A DNA stretch of 64,000 nucleotides from assembly GCA_016712885.1 (NCBI GenBank), contig JADJQF010000004.1, positions 639,949-703,948 on the forward strand, written 5' to 3'. Below are positions 52,130-61,067 of the stretch, piece after piece (positions within the stretch are counted from its first letter, which is position 1; every line of letters starts with the position of its first letter). The notes beneath the pieces were generated by a model, which saw only the letters and a program-made list of their open reading frames with translations, ran no database searches and was not told the DNA's origin. Position numbers and translations under genes: made by a program. This DNA comes from Candidatus Flexicrinis proximus (GTDB lineage Bacteria > Chloroflexota > Anaerolineae > Aggregatilineales > Phototrophicaceae).

Positions 52130-52693
52130 TTAGAAATCCGCGTTTCGTTCTCTCGGCGTACTGCGTTGGTTCAGCCAGCCGCGGTAGATCGCGTGTGCTT
52201 CTTCCATCGAAATGAACGCATCGGGGTCCACGCTGCGCGCGATCCGCAGCACCGCCGCGACCTGCCGCTTGACGACGACGCACCGCAGCAGCGTCACCGC
52301 GCCGTCGCGCCCTTCGCCCAGGGTCTCCGTGACCCCGAATCCCGCCTCGCGCAGCAGCAGCGCGATCTGATGCCCGGCGTCTTTCATATGCGGTATCACA
52401 TTGATCGACAGGTAGCTCGTGATGTAGCGCGATTCGATCGCCATCCCGACCCAGCCCCCCGCTGCCGCGCCCAGGCAGTACGCGATCAGGTTCAGCACGT
52501 TCGTTGAGATGTCCTGTACGATACTTGCGATCACCACCGCAAACAGGAACGCTTCGACAAACGCCAGCCCCGACGCGCCAACCCGTCTCCCACGCGCAAT
52601 TAGCACCGTTCGTATCGTACTGATCGCGTAGTTGAGCACCCGCAGCAGAAATATCGCACCCGCTGCGAGCAGTATTTCCGGTGTGATCGTCAT
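52130..52693 (-). CDS. DUF2179/UPF0316-type membrane protein
   Basis: The 187-residue protein has three N-terminal membrane helices (ILLAAGAIFLLRVLNYAIST, FVEAFLFAVVIASIVQDIST, VLNLIAYCLGAAAGGWVGMA) containing the UPF0316 RTVLIARGRRVGASGLAF loop. The C-terminal soluble domain (HQIALLLREAGFGVTETLGE, then RCVVVKRQVAAVLRI) is DUF2179, a small alpha/beta domain thought to bind a ligand. Function unknown. Confidence 0.85.
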   Translation of the reverse strand: MTITPEILLAAGAIFLLRVLNYAISTIRTVLIARGRRVGASGLAFVEAFLFAVVIASIVQDISTNVLNLIAYCLGAAAGGWVGMAIESRYITSYLSINVIPHMKDAGHQIALLLREAGFGVTETLGEGRDGAVTLLRCVVVKRQVAAVLRIARSVDPDAFISMEEAHAIYRGWLNQRSTPRERNADF

Positions 52694-52783
52694 GCGTGGA
52701 TTGCCTTTCAGGACGTTCGCGAGCCGCAGTTGGCTATTCTACAAGCCTGTTTGAGGCTCCGCAAAGCCGCTGGTGTCCGATGG

Positions 52784-53716
52784 TTACTCGACGGCGCGCA
52801 AGCTCAATCCCATCCGCCGCGCCCGCCCGTCGATGCTCAGGATGCGTGCCCGGATCTGCTGGCCCTCGCTGACAACATTGCGCGGATGTAGGAAATGCCC
52901 CTCGGCCAGCTCGCTCACATGGACGAGACCTTCCAGCCCGTCCTCGATGCTCGCAAATGCACCGAAATCGACCACGTTCGTCACCTTCGCCTCGACGATC
53001 TGGCCGATCTGGTAGCGCTCCTCGACCGTCCGCCATGGATCCGGCCGCAGCCGCTTCACGCTCAGCGCGATCCGCGCCGAATGCCGGTCCACCTCCAGCA
53101 CGAACGCCTCTACCATCTGCCCCCGCTGCAGGATCGCCGAAGGATGCGAGACCCGTCCCCAGCTCAGTTCGCTGATGTGCACCAGTCCCTCCAGTCCCCC
53201 CAGGTCGATAAACGCCCCGAAGTCCGTCAGGTTGGTCACCATCCCCCGTACCGTCGTCCCGGGTGTCACCGAGATCAGGATTTGTGAGCGTCCCCCGGGT
53301 TCGGCCTGTGCCGCCCGCTCCGACAGGATCAGCCGGTTGCGTTCCGGGTTCAGTTCGATGATCCGCAGCCTCAGCGCCTGCCCGACAGTGTCCTGCATCG
53401 CTTTCCGCCGCTGCAGCTCCCCGGTCTGGATCGGGAACTCGACCAGTTGGCTGGCCGGCACAAATCCGCGCAGCGCCCGCCACTCCACCAGCAGTCCGCC
53501 GCGGTTATACCCGACCACCGCCAGGGTCAGCGTTTCATCCGAATCGCGTAGTCGCTGCAGCTCTTCCCAATCCGCGGGGCTGCCGTGGGTCTGCGCGACG
53601 CCGGTACTCTCGCTCGGCCTCGGGCTTGAGGCAGTTGCGAATTCATCTTCGTTTAGTAATGCCGACCAATAACCTTCATCAATTGGCGGAGGCGACTCAT
53701 CGGGTCGTTGAGACAT
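52784..53716 (-). CDS. S1 RNA-binding domain protein (ribosomal protein S1-like)
   Basis: The 310-residue protein starts MSQRPDESPPPIDEGYWSAL with an acidic, disordered leader. Three S1 domains follow: about 65-130 (VVGYNRGGLLVEWRALRGFV), 152-220 (GMVTNLTDFGAFIDLGGLEG), and 235-305 (AKVTNVVDFGAFASIEDGLE). This is shorter than E. coli S1 (six domains) and like the short S1 proteins of Gram-positive bacteria and Chloroflexota. The frame continues upstream but the ATG at 53716 is where the family sequence begins. Confidence 0.85.
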   Translation of the reverse strand: MSQRPDESPPPIDEGYWSALLNEDEFATASSPRPSESTGVAQTHGSPADWEELQRLRDSDETLTLAVVGYNRGGLLVEWRALRGFVPASQLVEFPIQTGELQRRKAMQDTVGQALRLRIIELNPERNRLILSERAAQAEPGGRSQILISVTPGTTVRGMVTNLTDFGAFIDLGGLEGLVHISELSWGRVSHPSAILQRGQMVEAFVLEVDRHSARIALSVKRLRPDPWRTVEERYQIGQIVEAKVTNVVDFGAFASIEDGLEGLVHVSELAEGHFLHPRNVVSEGQQIRARILSIDGRARRMGLSLRAVE

Positions 53717-54120
53717 GATTCCAACCCTCGCGCAGCGTTCCGATACGCCACAAACATTACAAAAACAACACCTGAAATGTTCGAAATGTGAGAAAGAGTT
53801 GAGTGAATTATGAGCCGTTTGTACGTCATTGTCAAACCTCCCGCCTCTACCGGGCCGAGCCCCGCCGCTCGCGAGGGCAGGGAAGCCTGCGCTCACCACC
53901 GCTTCTCCCGATTTCGCCTTTCTTTATGTATCTCCTGCCCACCTTCGCGTAAACTGATAGAATGCCTTTTCACAAAACCTGACCCACCGCTTATTGCATG
54001 GCATTTCGACGCCTCGCATCTTCGGCCTCCATCTTCACAGGCCCTTGGCCGCGTAAGATTGCCTCCGGCCCGCCGCGTCATCCAGGTAGTGCGTCAAACG
54101 CTGAAGGCATTTAGCCCGGC
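53717..54120. other. Divergent intergenic region
   Basis: It holds the S1-gene promoter at 53807-53835. The remaining 285 bases before the methyltransferase-like gene contain no recognised gene, repeat or terminator. Confidence 0.45.
53807..53835 (-). promoter_or_regulatory. Promoter of the S1 gene
   Basis: Minus-strand TTGACA (53830-53835), a 17-base spacer and CATAAT (53807-53812). The predicted start is near 53800, about 84 bases before the ATG. Confidence 0.62.
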
Positions 54121-54828
54121 GTGTATGTTTATGGAGATCTAGCCCTGACCACCCTCATTCACGAAACCGTACCGTGGGGCCGCAGTCTCGACGAGTACGT
54201 CGCGATGTTCAACCTCACCCCCGCCGATCTCGCCGGCTCAATTCTGGACTGCGGCGGCGGCCCCTCCAGCTTCAACGCCGAAGCCACCCTCCGCGGGACG
54301 AAAGTCATCTCCTGCGACCCGCTCTATCGCTTCTCCCGCCGCGAGATCGAGGAGCGCATCGCCGAAGTCTATCCGCTCCTCATGAACGAAATGCGCCTCA
54401 ACCATGGCACCTTTCGCTGGGACACCCTTATCTCCCCCGAATACGTCGGTGAAGTCCGTATGGCTGCCATGAACGCCTTCCTCGCCGACTACGAAGATGG
54501 CATCTTCGAGGATCGCTACCTTGAGGAAAGCCTGCCCAGGCTCTCGTTTCCGGCAGACTCCTTCGATCTCGCCCTCTCGTCGCATTTCCTGTTCCTCTAT
54601 TCCGCGGCCTTCTCGTTCGAGTTCCACCTCGCCGCCATCCGCGAAATGCTCCGCGTCGCCCGTGAAATCCGCATCTATCCGCTCCTCGCCATGGGCGGCT
54701 CGCCGTCGCCACACGTCAGGACAGCCATCGCCGCTCTGCGCCTGGACGGTTTCCGCGTCGAGCGCGTCCCCACCACCTACGAATTCCAGATCGGCGCCAC
54801 CGAATTATTGCGTGTTTCTAAAACATAA
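54121..54828 (+). CDS. SAM-methyltransferase-like protein, function unknown
   Basis: The frame encodes up to 235 residues. After LIHETVPWGRSLDEYVAMFN comes a motif I-like strand (LAGSILDCGGGPSSFNAEAT), a second strand with acidic end (GTKVISCDPLYRFSRREIEE) and a region resembling motif IV (FDLALSSHFLFLYSAAFSFE) before HLAAIREMLRVAREIRIYPL. This is a Rossmann methyltransferase fold. The start is uncertain: a GTG at 54121 opens the frame, but the conserved part begins about eight codons later. Confidence 0.68.
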   Translation: MYVYGDLALTTLIHETVPWGRSLDEYVAMFNLTPADLAGSILDCGGGPSSFNAEATLRGTKVISCDPLYRFSRREIEERIAEVYPLLMNEMRLNHGTFRWDTLISPEYVGEVRMAAMNAFLADYEDGIFEDRYLEESLPRLSFPADSFDLALSSHFLFLYSAAFSFEFHLAAIREMLRVAREIRIYPLLAMGGSPSPHVRTAIAALRLDGFRVERVPTTYEFQIGATELLRVSKT

Positions 54829-54884
54829 GTTCTACTATGCAGGTGCCTGACATCCACTGTCCGCTCCCCTGAGACGAGTCTACT

Positions 54885-56042
54885 ATGAAACGGAAACAGC
54901 TCCTTACGCTGTTTGCTTGTAACCTTGTCGGCTGGATGTTTGTCCAGCCCGCGATGAACCTCTTGCCCGTCTATGCCGTCCGGCTTGGTGCGGATCAGTC
55001 CTGGGCCGGCAATATCCTTGCCCTGGCCTTCTTTGGCCTTCTCATTGGCACGCTCCTGACCGGCATCCTTTCGGCGGTTTTCCAGCGCCGCCGGCTCATG
55101 CTCTTTGTGGCCGGCGCCGTCAATGTCCCGGCTGTATTCCTGATGGGTCGGGCCGGTGATCACATCGAGTTGGCCCTCCTGACCGCCGTCGTCTTTTGCT
55201 GTGTCGGCGTCAGCTTCACCACCGTCAGCATCCTGACCGGCCTCTTCGCCTCCGAAAGCCAGCGCGGCAGGATCTTCGGCATCCTCGCAGTGAACAACGG
55301 CCTCGGCGCGCTTATTGGCGGCGCGGTCAGCGGCCCCATCGCCGATGCCTCCGGCTTTCCCGCCCTGTTCGCTGTCGGGGCGGTCTGGTGGATCCTCCAG
55401 CCGCTGGTCGCCTTGCTCATGGAAGACCGCCGCATCCAGCCCCAACCGCGCGAGTCCTCCGGCGCCTTACCAGCGTCCTCCGGCCTCGGGGCGCCCTTTT
55501 ATCTGTTCCTTCTGGGTACCACCATGGGGCTGGCGGCTACCTTTTTTGCGGTGCTTGGCCGGCCGCTCGTAATGGATGAATTGAAGTTCGACTCCACCGC
55601 GATTTCCGGCGCGGGGGCCATCGCTGGCGCGTTTTCCCTGCCGTTCCCCTTCATCATCGGCTGGCTATCCGACCGCGTTGGCCGCTTCTGGCTCATCGTA
55701 TCCTGCTTCCTCGTCGGCGCTGCTGGCTTGGTCGCGCTGGCCTTCGCCGTCCAGCTCTGGCACTTCTGGCTGGCCTCGATCCTTCTGGCCGCCATCGGCG
55801 TCAGCATCGGCGTCGGCAGCGCCTTCATGACCGACCTCGTCCCGGCGGAAAAAATCGGCTGGGCGCTCACGCTCTTCGGATTCGCCGGCCCTGTCGGAGG
55901 TATCGCCGGTTTCCTCTTCACTGGCAACGCCATCCGCTCGTTGGGCGCCCCCCAGACCTTTCTCGGCGGCGCGCTCCTGACCCTGCTCGCCATCACCCTC
56001 ATGATCGTCGCCCGTCCCACGCGGCTGCAACCGACTGAATAA
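54885..56042 (+). CDS. MFS transporter
   Basis: The 385-residue protein has twelve predicted helices and the MFS layout, with a central loop at MEDRRIQPQPRESSGALPAS. Conserved patterns include LNLLPVY-type first helix ending (AMNLLPVYAVRLGADQSWAG), GRIFGILAVNNGLGALIGGA and PFIIGWLSDRVGRFWLIVSC. Substrate unknown. It lies 56 bases after the methyltransferase-like gene on the same strand. Confidence 0.85.
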   Translation: MKRKQLLTLFACNLVGWMFVQPAMNLLPVYAVRLGADQSWAGNILALAFFGLLIGTLLTGILSAVFQRRRLMLFVAGAVNVPAVFLMGRAGDHIELALLTAVVFCCVGVSFTTVSILTGLFASESQRGRIFGILAVNNGLGALIGGAVSGPIADASGFPALFAVGAVWWILQPLVALLMEDRRIQPQPRESSGALPASSGLGAPFYLFLLGTTMGLAATFFAVLGRPLVMDELKFDSTAISGAGAIAGAFSLPFPFIIGWLSDRVGRFWLIVSCFLVGAAGLVALAFAVQLWHFWLASILLAAIGVSIGVGSAFMTDLVPAEKIGWALTLFGFAGPVGGIAGFLFTGNAIRSLGAPQTFLGGALLTLLAITLMIVARPTRLQPTE

Positions 56043-56064
56043 GGCGAGGTGTGGCGGGATCCGC

Positions 56065-56520
<456 letters not shown>

Positions 56521-56621
56521 CTGCCCGGCGGTGGCGACGGGCCAAAAGGTGGGCGCGTCGGCGGTTGATTGCACCGCTATCCTGATGCTACGATTCATCT
56601 GCACGCTTCGGGGGATTTGTA

Positions 56622-58175
56622 ATGCCGGAACAAGCACTCTATCTAAAATGGCGTCCGACCACCTTTGACGACATGGTCGGGCAGGAACACATCGTCCAGA
56701 CTTTGCGCAATTCGCTTAAGTCTGGCCGTATTCGTCACGCCTATCTCTTTAGCGGGCCGCGCGGCACCGGCAAGACCACCACCGCCCGCCTGCTGGCCAA
56801 AGCCGTCAACTGCACGCATGACGACGTTGAAATGCGCCCCTGCGACCAGTGCGAAGCCTGTCGCATGGTCAACGAAGGCCGCTACATGGATCTGATCGAG
56901 ATCGACGCGGCCACCCATACTGGCGTTGACGATGTCCGCGACCTGCGCGAGAAAATCCAGTTCAGCCCCGCCGAGGGCCGCTACAAAGTCTATATCATCG
57001 ACGAAGTCCACCGCTTCAGCGGCAGCGCCTTCGACGCGCTCCTCAAGACCCTCGAGGAACCGCCCGCGCACGCCATCTTTGTCCTCGCTACCACCGAGAT
57101 CGACAAGGTTCCCCAGACCATCAAATCGCGCTGCCTCCAGTTCGAATTCCGCCGCATTTCCGTCCAGCAGGTCGCCGACCGCCTTGAGCAGATTACCCGC
57201 TCCGAAGGCCTTCACGTTGAACGCGCCGCCCTCGAACTCGTCGCCCGCCAGGGTACCGGCAGCGCGCGGGATTCCATCAGCCTGCTCGACCAGATGGTCA
57301 GTGACCCGACCGACGTCATCACCCTTGACTTGGCCCAGCGCATCCTCGGTACCGGCAACCGCCAGGCCGTCGTCGACCTCGCAGATGCCCTCGCCGCTGA
57401 AGACATCGCCCGCGGCCTCTATGTCATCAACGCCGCCATCGACGCCGGTGGCGACCCCCGCCAGTATGCCCGCCAGATGGTCGAACACCTCCGCGCCGTT
57501 CTGCTCACCCAGACCGCCGGCTCCCAGTTGGTAGACGCCTCCGCGCAGGAGGCCGAAGTCTTTGCGCGCCACGCCGAAGACATTCCGCGCAATCGCCTCG
57601 TCCGCGCCCTCCGGGCCTTCAACGAGGCCGTCAACGACAGCAGGGGAGGCTGGCAGCCCCAGCTTCCGTTGGAGCTGGCCCTCATTGACAGCCTGCGCGC
57701 CCCGGAAGTCGAACAGACCGCCGCCGTCCAGCCGATGGCCGCTGCGCCCGCCGGTCACAAAAAACCCGACGATACCCCAACGATTGAGGCACTTGCCCCC
57801 GGCGCTCCTCCCCTCATCACCCCCGCCTTAATACTTGCCAAATGGGCCGCCACCCTCAAAGCCTTAGAGAAGTATTCCTCTACCGGCCCGGCTGTTTTGG
57901 AACAGTTTAAGGTTCTGCGAATCGACGGAAACTTGCTTTACATGGGCACCGATTCTGTCGTATACTTTAAGAGACTCGCCGGGCAAGACCAGAAGCTTAA
58001 AGCCATCTCCCGAGCCCTGCACGACGTACACAGCCTTTGGCTGCGCGTACAAGTCGAGCTAATGGGAGACGCTGCCCGCCAAGGCAACACGGAGAGTCGA
58101 GCGTCTGAGGATCCCCTCCTCAGCGCGGCACGCGATCTGGGGGCGCGCGTGCTGCCTGAATCCCCGCAAGATTAA
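56622..58175 (+). CDS. dnaX: DNA polymerase III subunit gamma/tau
   Basis: The 517-residue clamp-loader subunit starts MPEQALYLKWRPTTFDDMVG, has Walker A GPRGTGKTT (45-53), a zinc module with Cys 64, 74, 77 and 80 (VNC...RPCDQCEACRM), Walker B YIIDEVHRFSGSAFDALLKT and sensor region FVLATTEIDKVPQTIKSRCL. Domain III ends near 365. The rest is a tau-type C-terminal region with a folded end (ALEKYSSTGPAVLEQFKVLR). An A6 run at 57759-57764 may allow a -1 slip giving a shorter, gamma-like form. GGGGGA precedes the ATG. Confidence 0.94.
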   Translation: MPEQALYLKWRPTTFDDMVGQEHIVQTLRNSLKSGRIRHAYLFSGPRGTGKTTTARLLAKAVNCTHDDVEMRPCDQCEACRMVNEGRYMDLIEIDAATHTGVDDVRDLREKIQFSPAEGRYKVYIIDEVHRFSGSAFDALLKTLEEPPAHAIFVLATTEIDKVPQTIKSRCLQFEFRRISVQQVADRLEQITRSEGLHVERAALELVARQGTGSARDSISLLDQMVSDPTDVITLDLAQRILGTGNRQAVVDLADALAAEDIARGLYVINAAIDAGGDPRQYARQMVEHLRAVLLTQTAGSQLVDASAQEAEVFARHAEDIPRNRLVRALRAFNEAVNDSRGGWQPQLPLELALIDSLRAPEVEQTAAVQPMAAAPAGHKKPDDTPTIEALAPGAPPLITPALILAKWAATLKALEKYSSTGPAVLEQFKVLRIDGNLLYMGTDSVVYFKRLAGQDQKLKAISRALHDVHSLWLRVQVELMGDAARQGNTESRASEDPLLSAARDLGARVLPESPQD

Positions 58176-58258
58176 ATCGCGTATAGCCGATTGAGTGTGG
58201 ACGCCGAAGATTCGCGCGTCCCGTAGCTGGCCGCTTGCGGCTGGAAAGGCAAAAGCAG

Positions 58259-59707
58259 ATGGACGGACTCGATCCGGAGCGTTTTCGCGCCCTGGGTTAT
58301 CGTGCAATCGATTTGATTGCCGAGCAGTTAGCAAACCTCCCCGATGGCCCCACGCGCCGTCCGGTCCCCAAGAATATCCGGCACAGTCTCGAAGACCAGC
58401 CGATACCTGAACATGGGGCAGATCCGTTCGACCTTTTGGAACGCGTGAACGACGAAGTTCTCGCTTATCCGATGGGAAACCCCAGCCCGCGCTTCTTCGC
58501 GTGGGTGAACAGCACACCCTCCCACATCGGCATCCTCGGCGATATGTTCGCCGCCGCGATGTCCCCCAGCGCCGCCGGTGGCGATCAGGCCGCGACCTAT
58601 GTCGAACGTGCCGCGCTCACCTGGATCAAGGATATGCTCGGCTTCCCGCAGGACGCGCAGGGTCTGCTCGTAAGCGGCGGCAGCATGGCCAACCTGACCG
58701 CGCTTTCCGTCATGCGCCATGTCATGAGCGAAAACAATGTCCGCCAGAACGGCATGACCGCCGAGCCGCGCCAGATGGTCGTCTACACCTCCGCGCACGG
58801 TCACTCGTGCATCGAGAAGGCCGTCCACATGCTCGGCATCGGCGCGAAGAACCTGCGTATCATCCCACTCGACGACCAGTACCGCATGGATGTCGATAAG
58901 CTCCGCGCCGCCATCGCCATTGATCGCGAAGCCGGCCTCTATCCCGTCTGCGTCGCCGCCAGCGCCGGCACCACCAACACCGGCGCCATCGACAAGCTCG
59001 ACGAGATCGCCGACCTCTGCCAGGCCGAAGGCCTCTGGTTCCACATTGACGGCGCCTATGGCGGCTTCGGCATCATGTCCGAGCAGGCCGGCCACATGTA
59101 CAGCGGCATGGAGCGCGCCGACAGCATCGCCGTCGACCCGCACAAGTGGCTCTATATCCCCGTCGAGTGCGGCTGCGTCTTCATCCGCAACGGCCAGGCC
59201 ATGCGCGACACCTTCAGCCTCGTCCCGGCCTACCTGCAGGAAGACCGCGCCGAACCGTGGTTCAGCGAATACGGCATCCAGCAGACCCGCGGCTTCCGCG
59301 CCCTCAAAGTTTGGTTGACCATTCAGCACTTTGGGCTCGACGGCTACCGCGAGATGATCTCCAACGACATCCGCACCGCCCACGAACTCCGCCGCAAGCT
59401 CAATGCCCGCGACGACTACGAGATCGTGACCGACGGCCCGCTCAGCGTCACCTGCTTCCGCTATAAGCCCAATGGGGTGCCTGAGGAAATGCTCGACACG
59501 CTTCAGCGTCAGGTGGTCGAATGGACCAACGCCAGCGCCCGCGCCTTCATCACCACCACCATGATCGACGGCAAGTGCGTCATCCGCGCCTGCCATGTCA
59601 ACTTCCGCACCACCCTGGATGACCTCGACGTCCTGCTCGATACCATCGTCGAAGCCGCCCACCACGTGCCGGTCATGCAGCAGCTCGAAACCTACGCCGT
59701 CGCGTAA
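58259..59707 (+). CDS. PLP-dependent group II decarboxylase (aromatic-L-amino-acid/tyrosine decarboxylase-like)
   Basis: The 482-residue enzyme shows the group II decarboxylase layout: FRALGYRAIDLIAEQLANLP, HPRF-type substrate loop NPSPRFFAWVNSTPS, SGGSMANLTALSVMR, AHGHSCIEKAVHMLGIGAKN, WFHIDGAYGG, and the PLP lysine in SIAVDPHKWLYIPVECGC. Similar proteins decarboxylate aromatic amino acids or glutamate, and some act as aldehyde synthases; the substrate is not fixed by sequence. The ATG at 58259 follows GGAAAGG. Confidence 0.9.
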   Translation: MDGLDPERFRALGYRAIDLIAEQLANLPDGPTRRPVPKNIRHSLEDQPIPEHGADPFDLLERVNDEVLAYPMGNPSPRFFAWVNSTPSHIGILGDMFAAAMSPSAAGGDQAATYVERAALTWIKDMLGFPQDAQGLLVSGGSMANLTALSVMRHVMSENNVRQNGMTAEPRQMVVYTSAHGHSCIEKAVHMLGIGAKNLRIIPLDDQYRMDVDKLRAAIAIDREAGLYPVCVAASAGTTNTGAIDKLDEIADLCQAEGLWFHIDGAYGGFGIMSEQAGHMYSGMERADSIAVDPHKWLYIPVECGCVFIRNGQAMRDTFSLVPAYLQEDRAEPWFSEYGIQQTRGFRALKVWLTIQHFGLDGYREMISNDIRTAHELRRKLNARDDYEIVTDGPLSVTCFRYKPNGVPEEMLDTLQRQVVEWTNASARAFITTTMIDGKCVIRACHVNFRTTLDDLDVLLDTIVEAAHHVPVMQQLETYAVA

Positions 59708-59734
59708 TCGCGCTCGACGCACAATCCAATCTTC

Positions 59735-59771
59735 ACCAAACCCCCTGCCCACACCGGGTAGGGGGTTTGGT
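59735..59771. terminator. Strong hairpin after the decarboxylase gene
   Basis: ACCAAACCCCCT/AGGGGGTTTGGT is a perfect 12-pair stem, extended by an inner CCC/GGG. No T tract follows, so termination is likely but not certain. Confidence 0.5.
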
Positions 59772-59832
59772 ATAGTACTGGTATAGGGAACTCTATCAAC
59801 GTCCCTGATCGAAGGTGTGGAAGGGGTAGGCC

Positions 59833-60222
59833 ATGGCTGGCAAGATCAGAAGTAAATCGCGTCCGGAATGGGCGGTAGTCGCTTGGGAAGAACTCGTTCA
59901 TCAAGCGAAATCTGGTAGAAAACTCACTTATACGGATCTCGGTTCATTGCTAGGCTACAACAGTCCGCTAGGTATTGGCCCAATCCTCGACTTCATTTTC
60001 CATTACTGCAAACTTCGGCGCTTGCCTCCGTTGACAGTCATTGTTGTGAACAAGTCTACGGGAGTTCCAGGCGACGGGATGGGGGAATACAGCCCGGGAG
60101 ACTTTGATGCTGTCTTTCGCTATGATTGGCAAAGCCATCCGGTTCCATCACCAGCGGAATTCAAAGAGGCTGCGCTGCAAAGTACGGGCCAGTCCCTTGA
60201 CGGCGACGATGATAATTCCTAG
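59833..60222 (+). CDS. Conserved hypothetical protein with HTH-like N-terminal part
   Basis: The 129-residue protein is not assigned. WAVVAWEELVHQAKSGRKLT then YTDLGSLLGYNSPLGIGPIL resembles a winged-helix/HTH-type segment, and FHYCKLRRLPPLTVIVVNKS then TGVPGDGMGEY reads like a conserved core with a glycine loop. No membrane helix or signal peptide is present. Base composition is lower in GC than its neighbours. It lies alone after a hairpin terminator. Confidence 0.55.
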   Translation: MAGKIRSKSRPEWAVVAWEELVHQAKSGRKLTYTDLGSLLGYNSPLGIGPILDFIFHYCKLRRLPPLTVIVVNKSTGVPGDGMGEYSPGDFDAVFRYDWQSHPVPSPAEFKEAALQSTGQSLDGDDDNS

Positions 60223-60327
60223 TGTGACGAAGGCCGACGCGTAACCGCCAGCCCTCAGTCACGTACGGTGCTTTTGCTCCTGATGCGCCCTAAGGTTGGA
60301 TTACACATTACGGAGTACAAGGTGAGT

Positions 60328-60795
60328 ATGTTGCTGCAGTCAGCCGTTTCCGCCAACCGCGCCGGCCGCCTCGCGGACTCGCAGCGCGCGCTGCTCGAAC
60401 GGCGCATCCGGTCGCTCCGCTGGACGTATTCCAGCATCGCTGTCTTTTTTCTCACGATTGCCGGAGCGCTGGGACTCGGCTTATACAGCGAAATCCCGGA
60501 ATGGCTGCCCTACATCCTCGGCGGCTTCGGCGTCTTCGTGCTGCTTCTGCTGCCGCTGTTCTGGCGCATGCGCATCGAAATCCGCAAGGTGCGCGACGAC
60601 CTTGCCGCCGGACGTGTGCAGGCGCAGACCGGCGCGGTCACGCTGGGCTACAAAGGCGGCAGCCTCATTGTCGGCGGCCAGTGGTTTCCGCGGCCTCGAT
60701 CCGTCCGTGGCATCGAGTGGAATGTGGTCTATACGGTCTACTATGCGCCGCGATCGCGCGTGATTATCGCCATGGAGAAGACCGAAACACGATGA
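60328..60795 (+). CDS. Two-TM membrane protein, paralogue A
   Basis: The 155-residue protein has a cytoplasmic NRAGRLADSQRALLERRIRS stretch, two membrane helices (SSIAVFFLTIAGALGLGLYS; LPYILGGFGVFVLLLLPLFW) and a C-terminal beta-rich domain (AVTLGYKGGSLIVGGQWFPR, YTVYYAPRSRVIIAMEKTET). A GTG two codons upstream (60322) is an alternative start. Its end overlaps paralogue B by four bases. Function unknown. Confidence 0.6.
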   Translation: MLLQSAVSANRAGRLADSQRALLERRIRSLRWTYSSIAVFFLTIAGALGLGLYSEIPEWLPYILGGFGVFVLLLLPLFWRMRIEIRKVRDDLAAGRVQAQTGAVTLGYKGGSLIVGGQWFPRPRSVRGIEWNVVYTVYYAPRSRVIIAMEKTETR

Positions 60796-61067
60796 GCGCA
60801 TCATCCCCGTTTCAACCAACCCAGGCCGACCTCGCCGCCAACCACGCCGGCCGCCTCGCGGACTCGCAGCGCGCGACGCTCCAGCGACAGATACGGATGA
60901 CGCGCTGGGTCTCTCTGGTCTTCTGCGCGCTCTTCGTCGGGCTGGCGCTGCTGTTCTCCGTCGGGATCCACAGCGAGATCGGCGCGGATGGGCCGTTGAT
61001 CGTCATCGTCGCCATGGACATCTTCCTCCTGCTCATGACGCTCCCCATCATCTGGCTACCGGGCTAG
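60792..61067 (+). CDS. Truncated two-TM membrane protein, paralogue B
   Basis: The 91-residue frame matches paralogue C over its first half, including NHAGRLADSQRATLQRQIRM and DIFLLLMTLPIIW, and then ends at LPG-stop. The soluble domain is missing. DNA identity to paralogue C (62324-62541) is about nine in ten bases and stops exactly where the end of the convergent hydrolase gene begins, so rearrangement truncated it. Confidence 0.55.
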   Translation: MSASSPFQPTQADLAANHAGRLADSQRATLQRQIRMTRWVSLVFCALFVGLALLFSVGIHSEIGADGPLIVIVAMDIFLLLMTLPIIWLPG

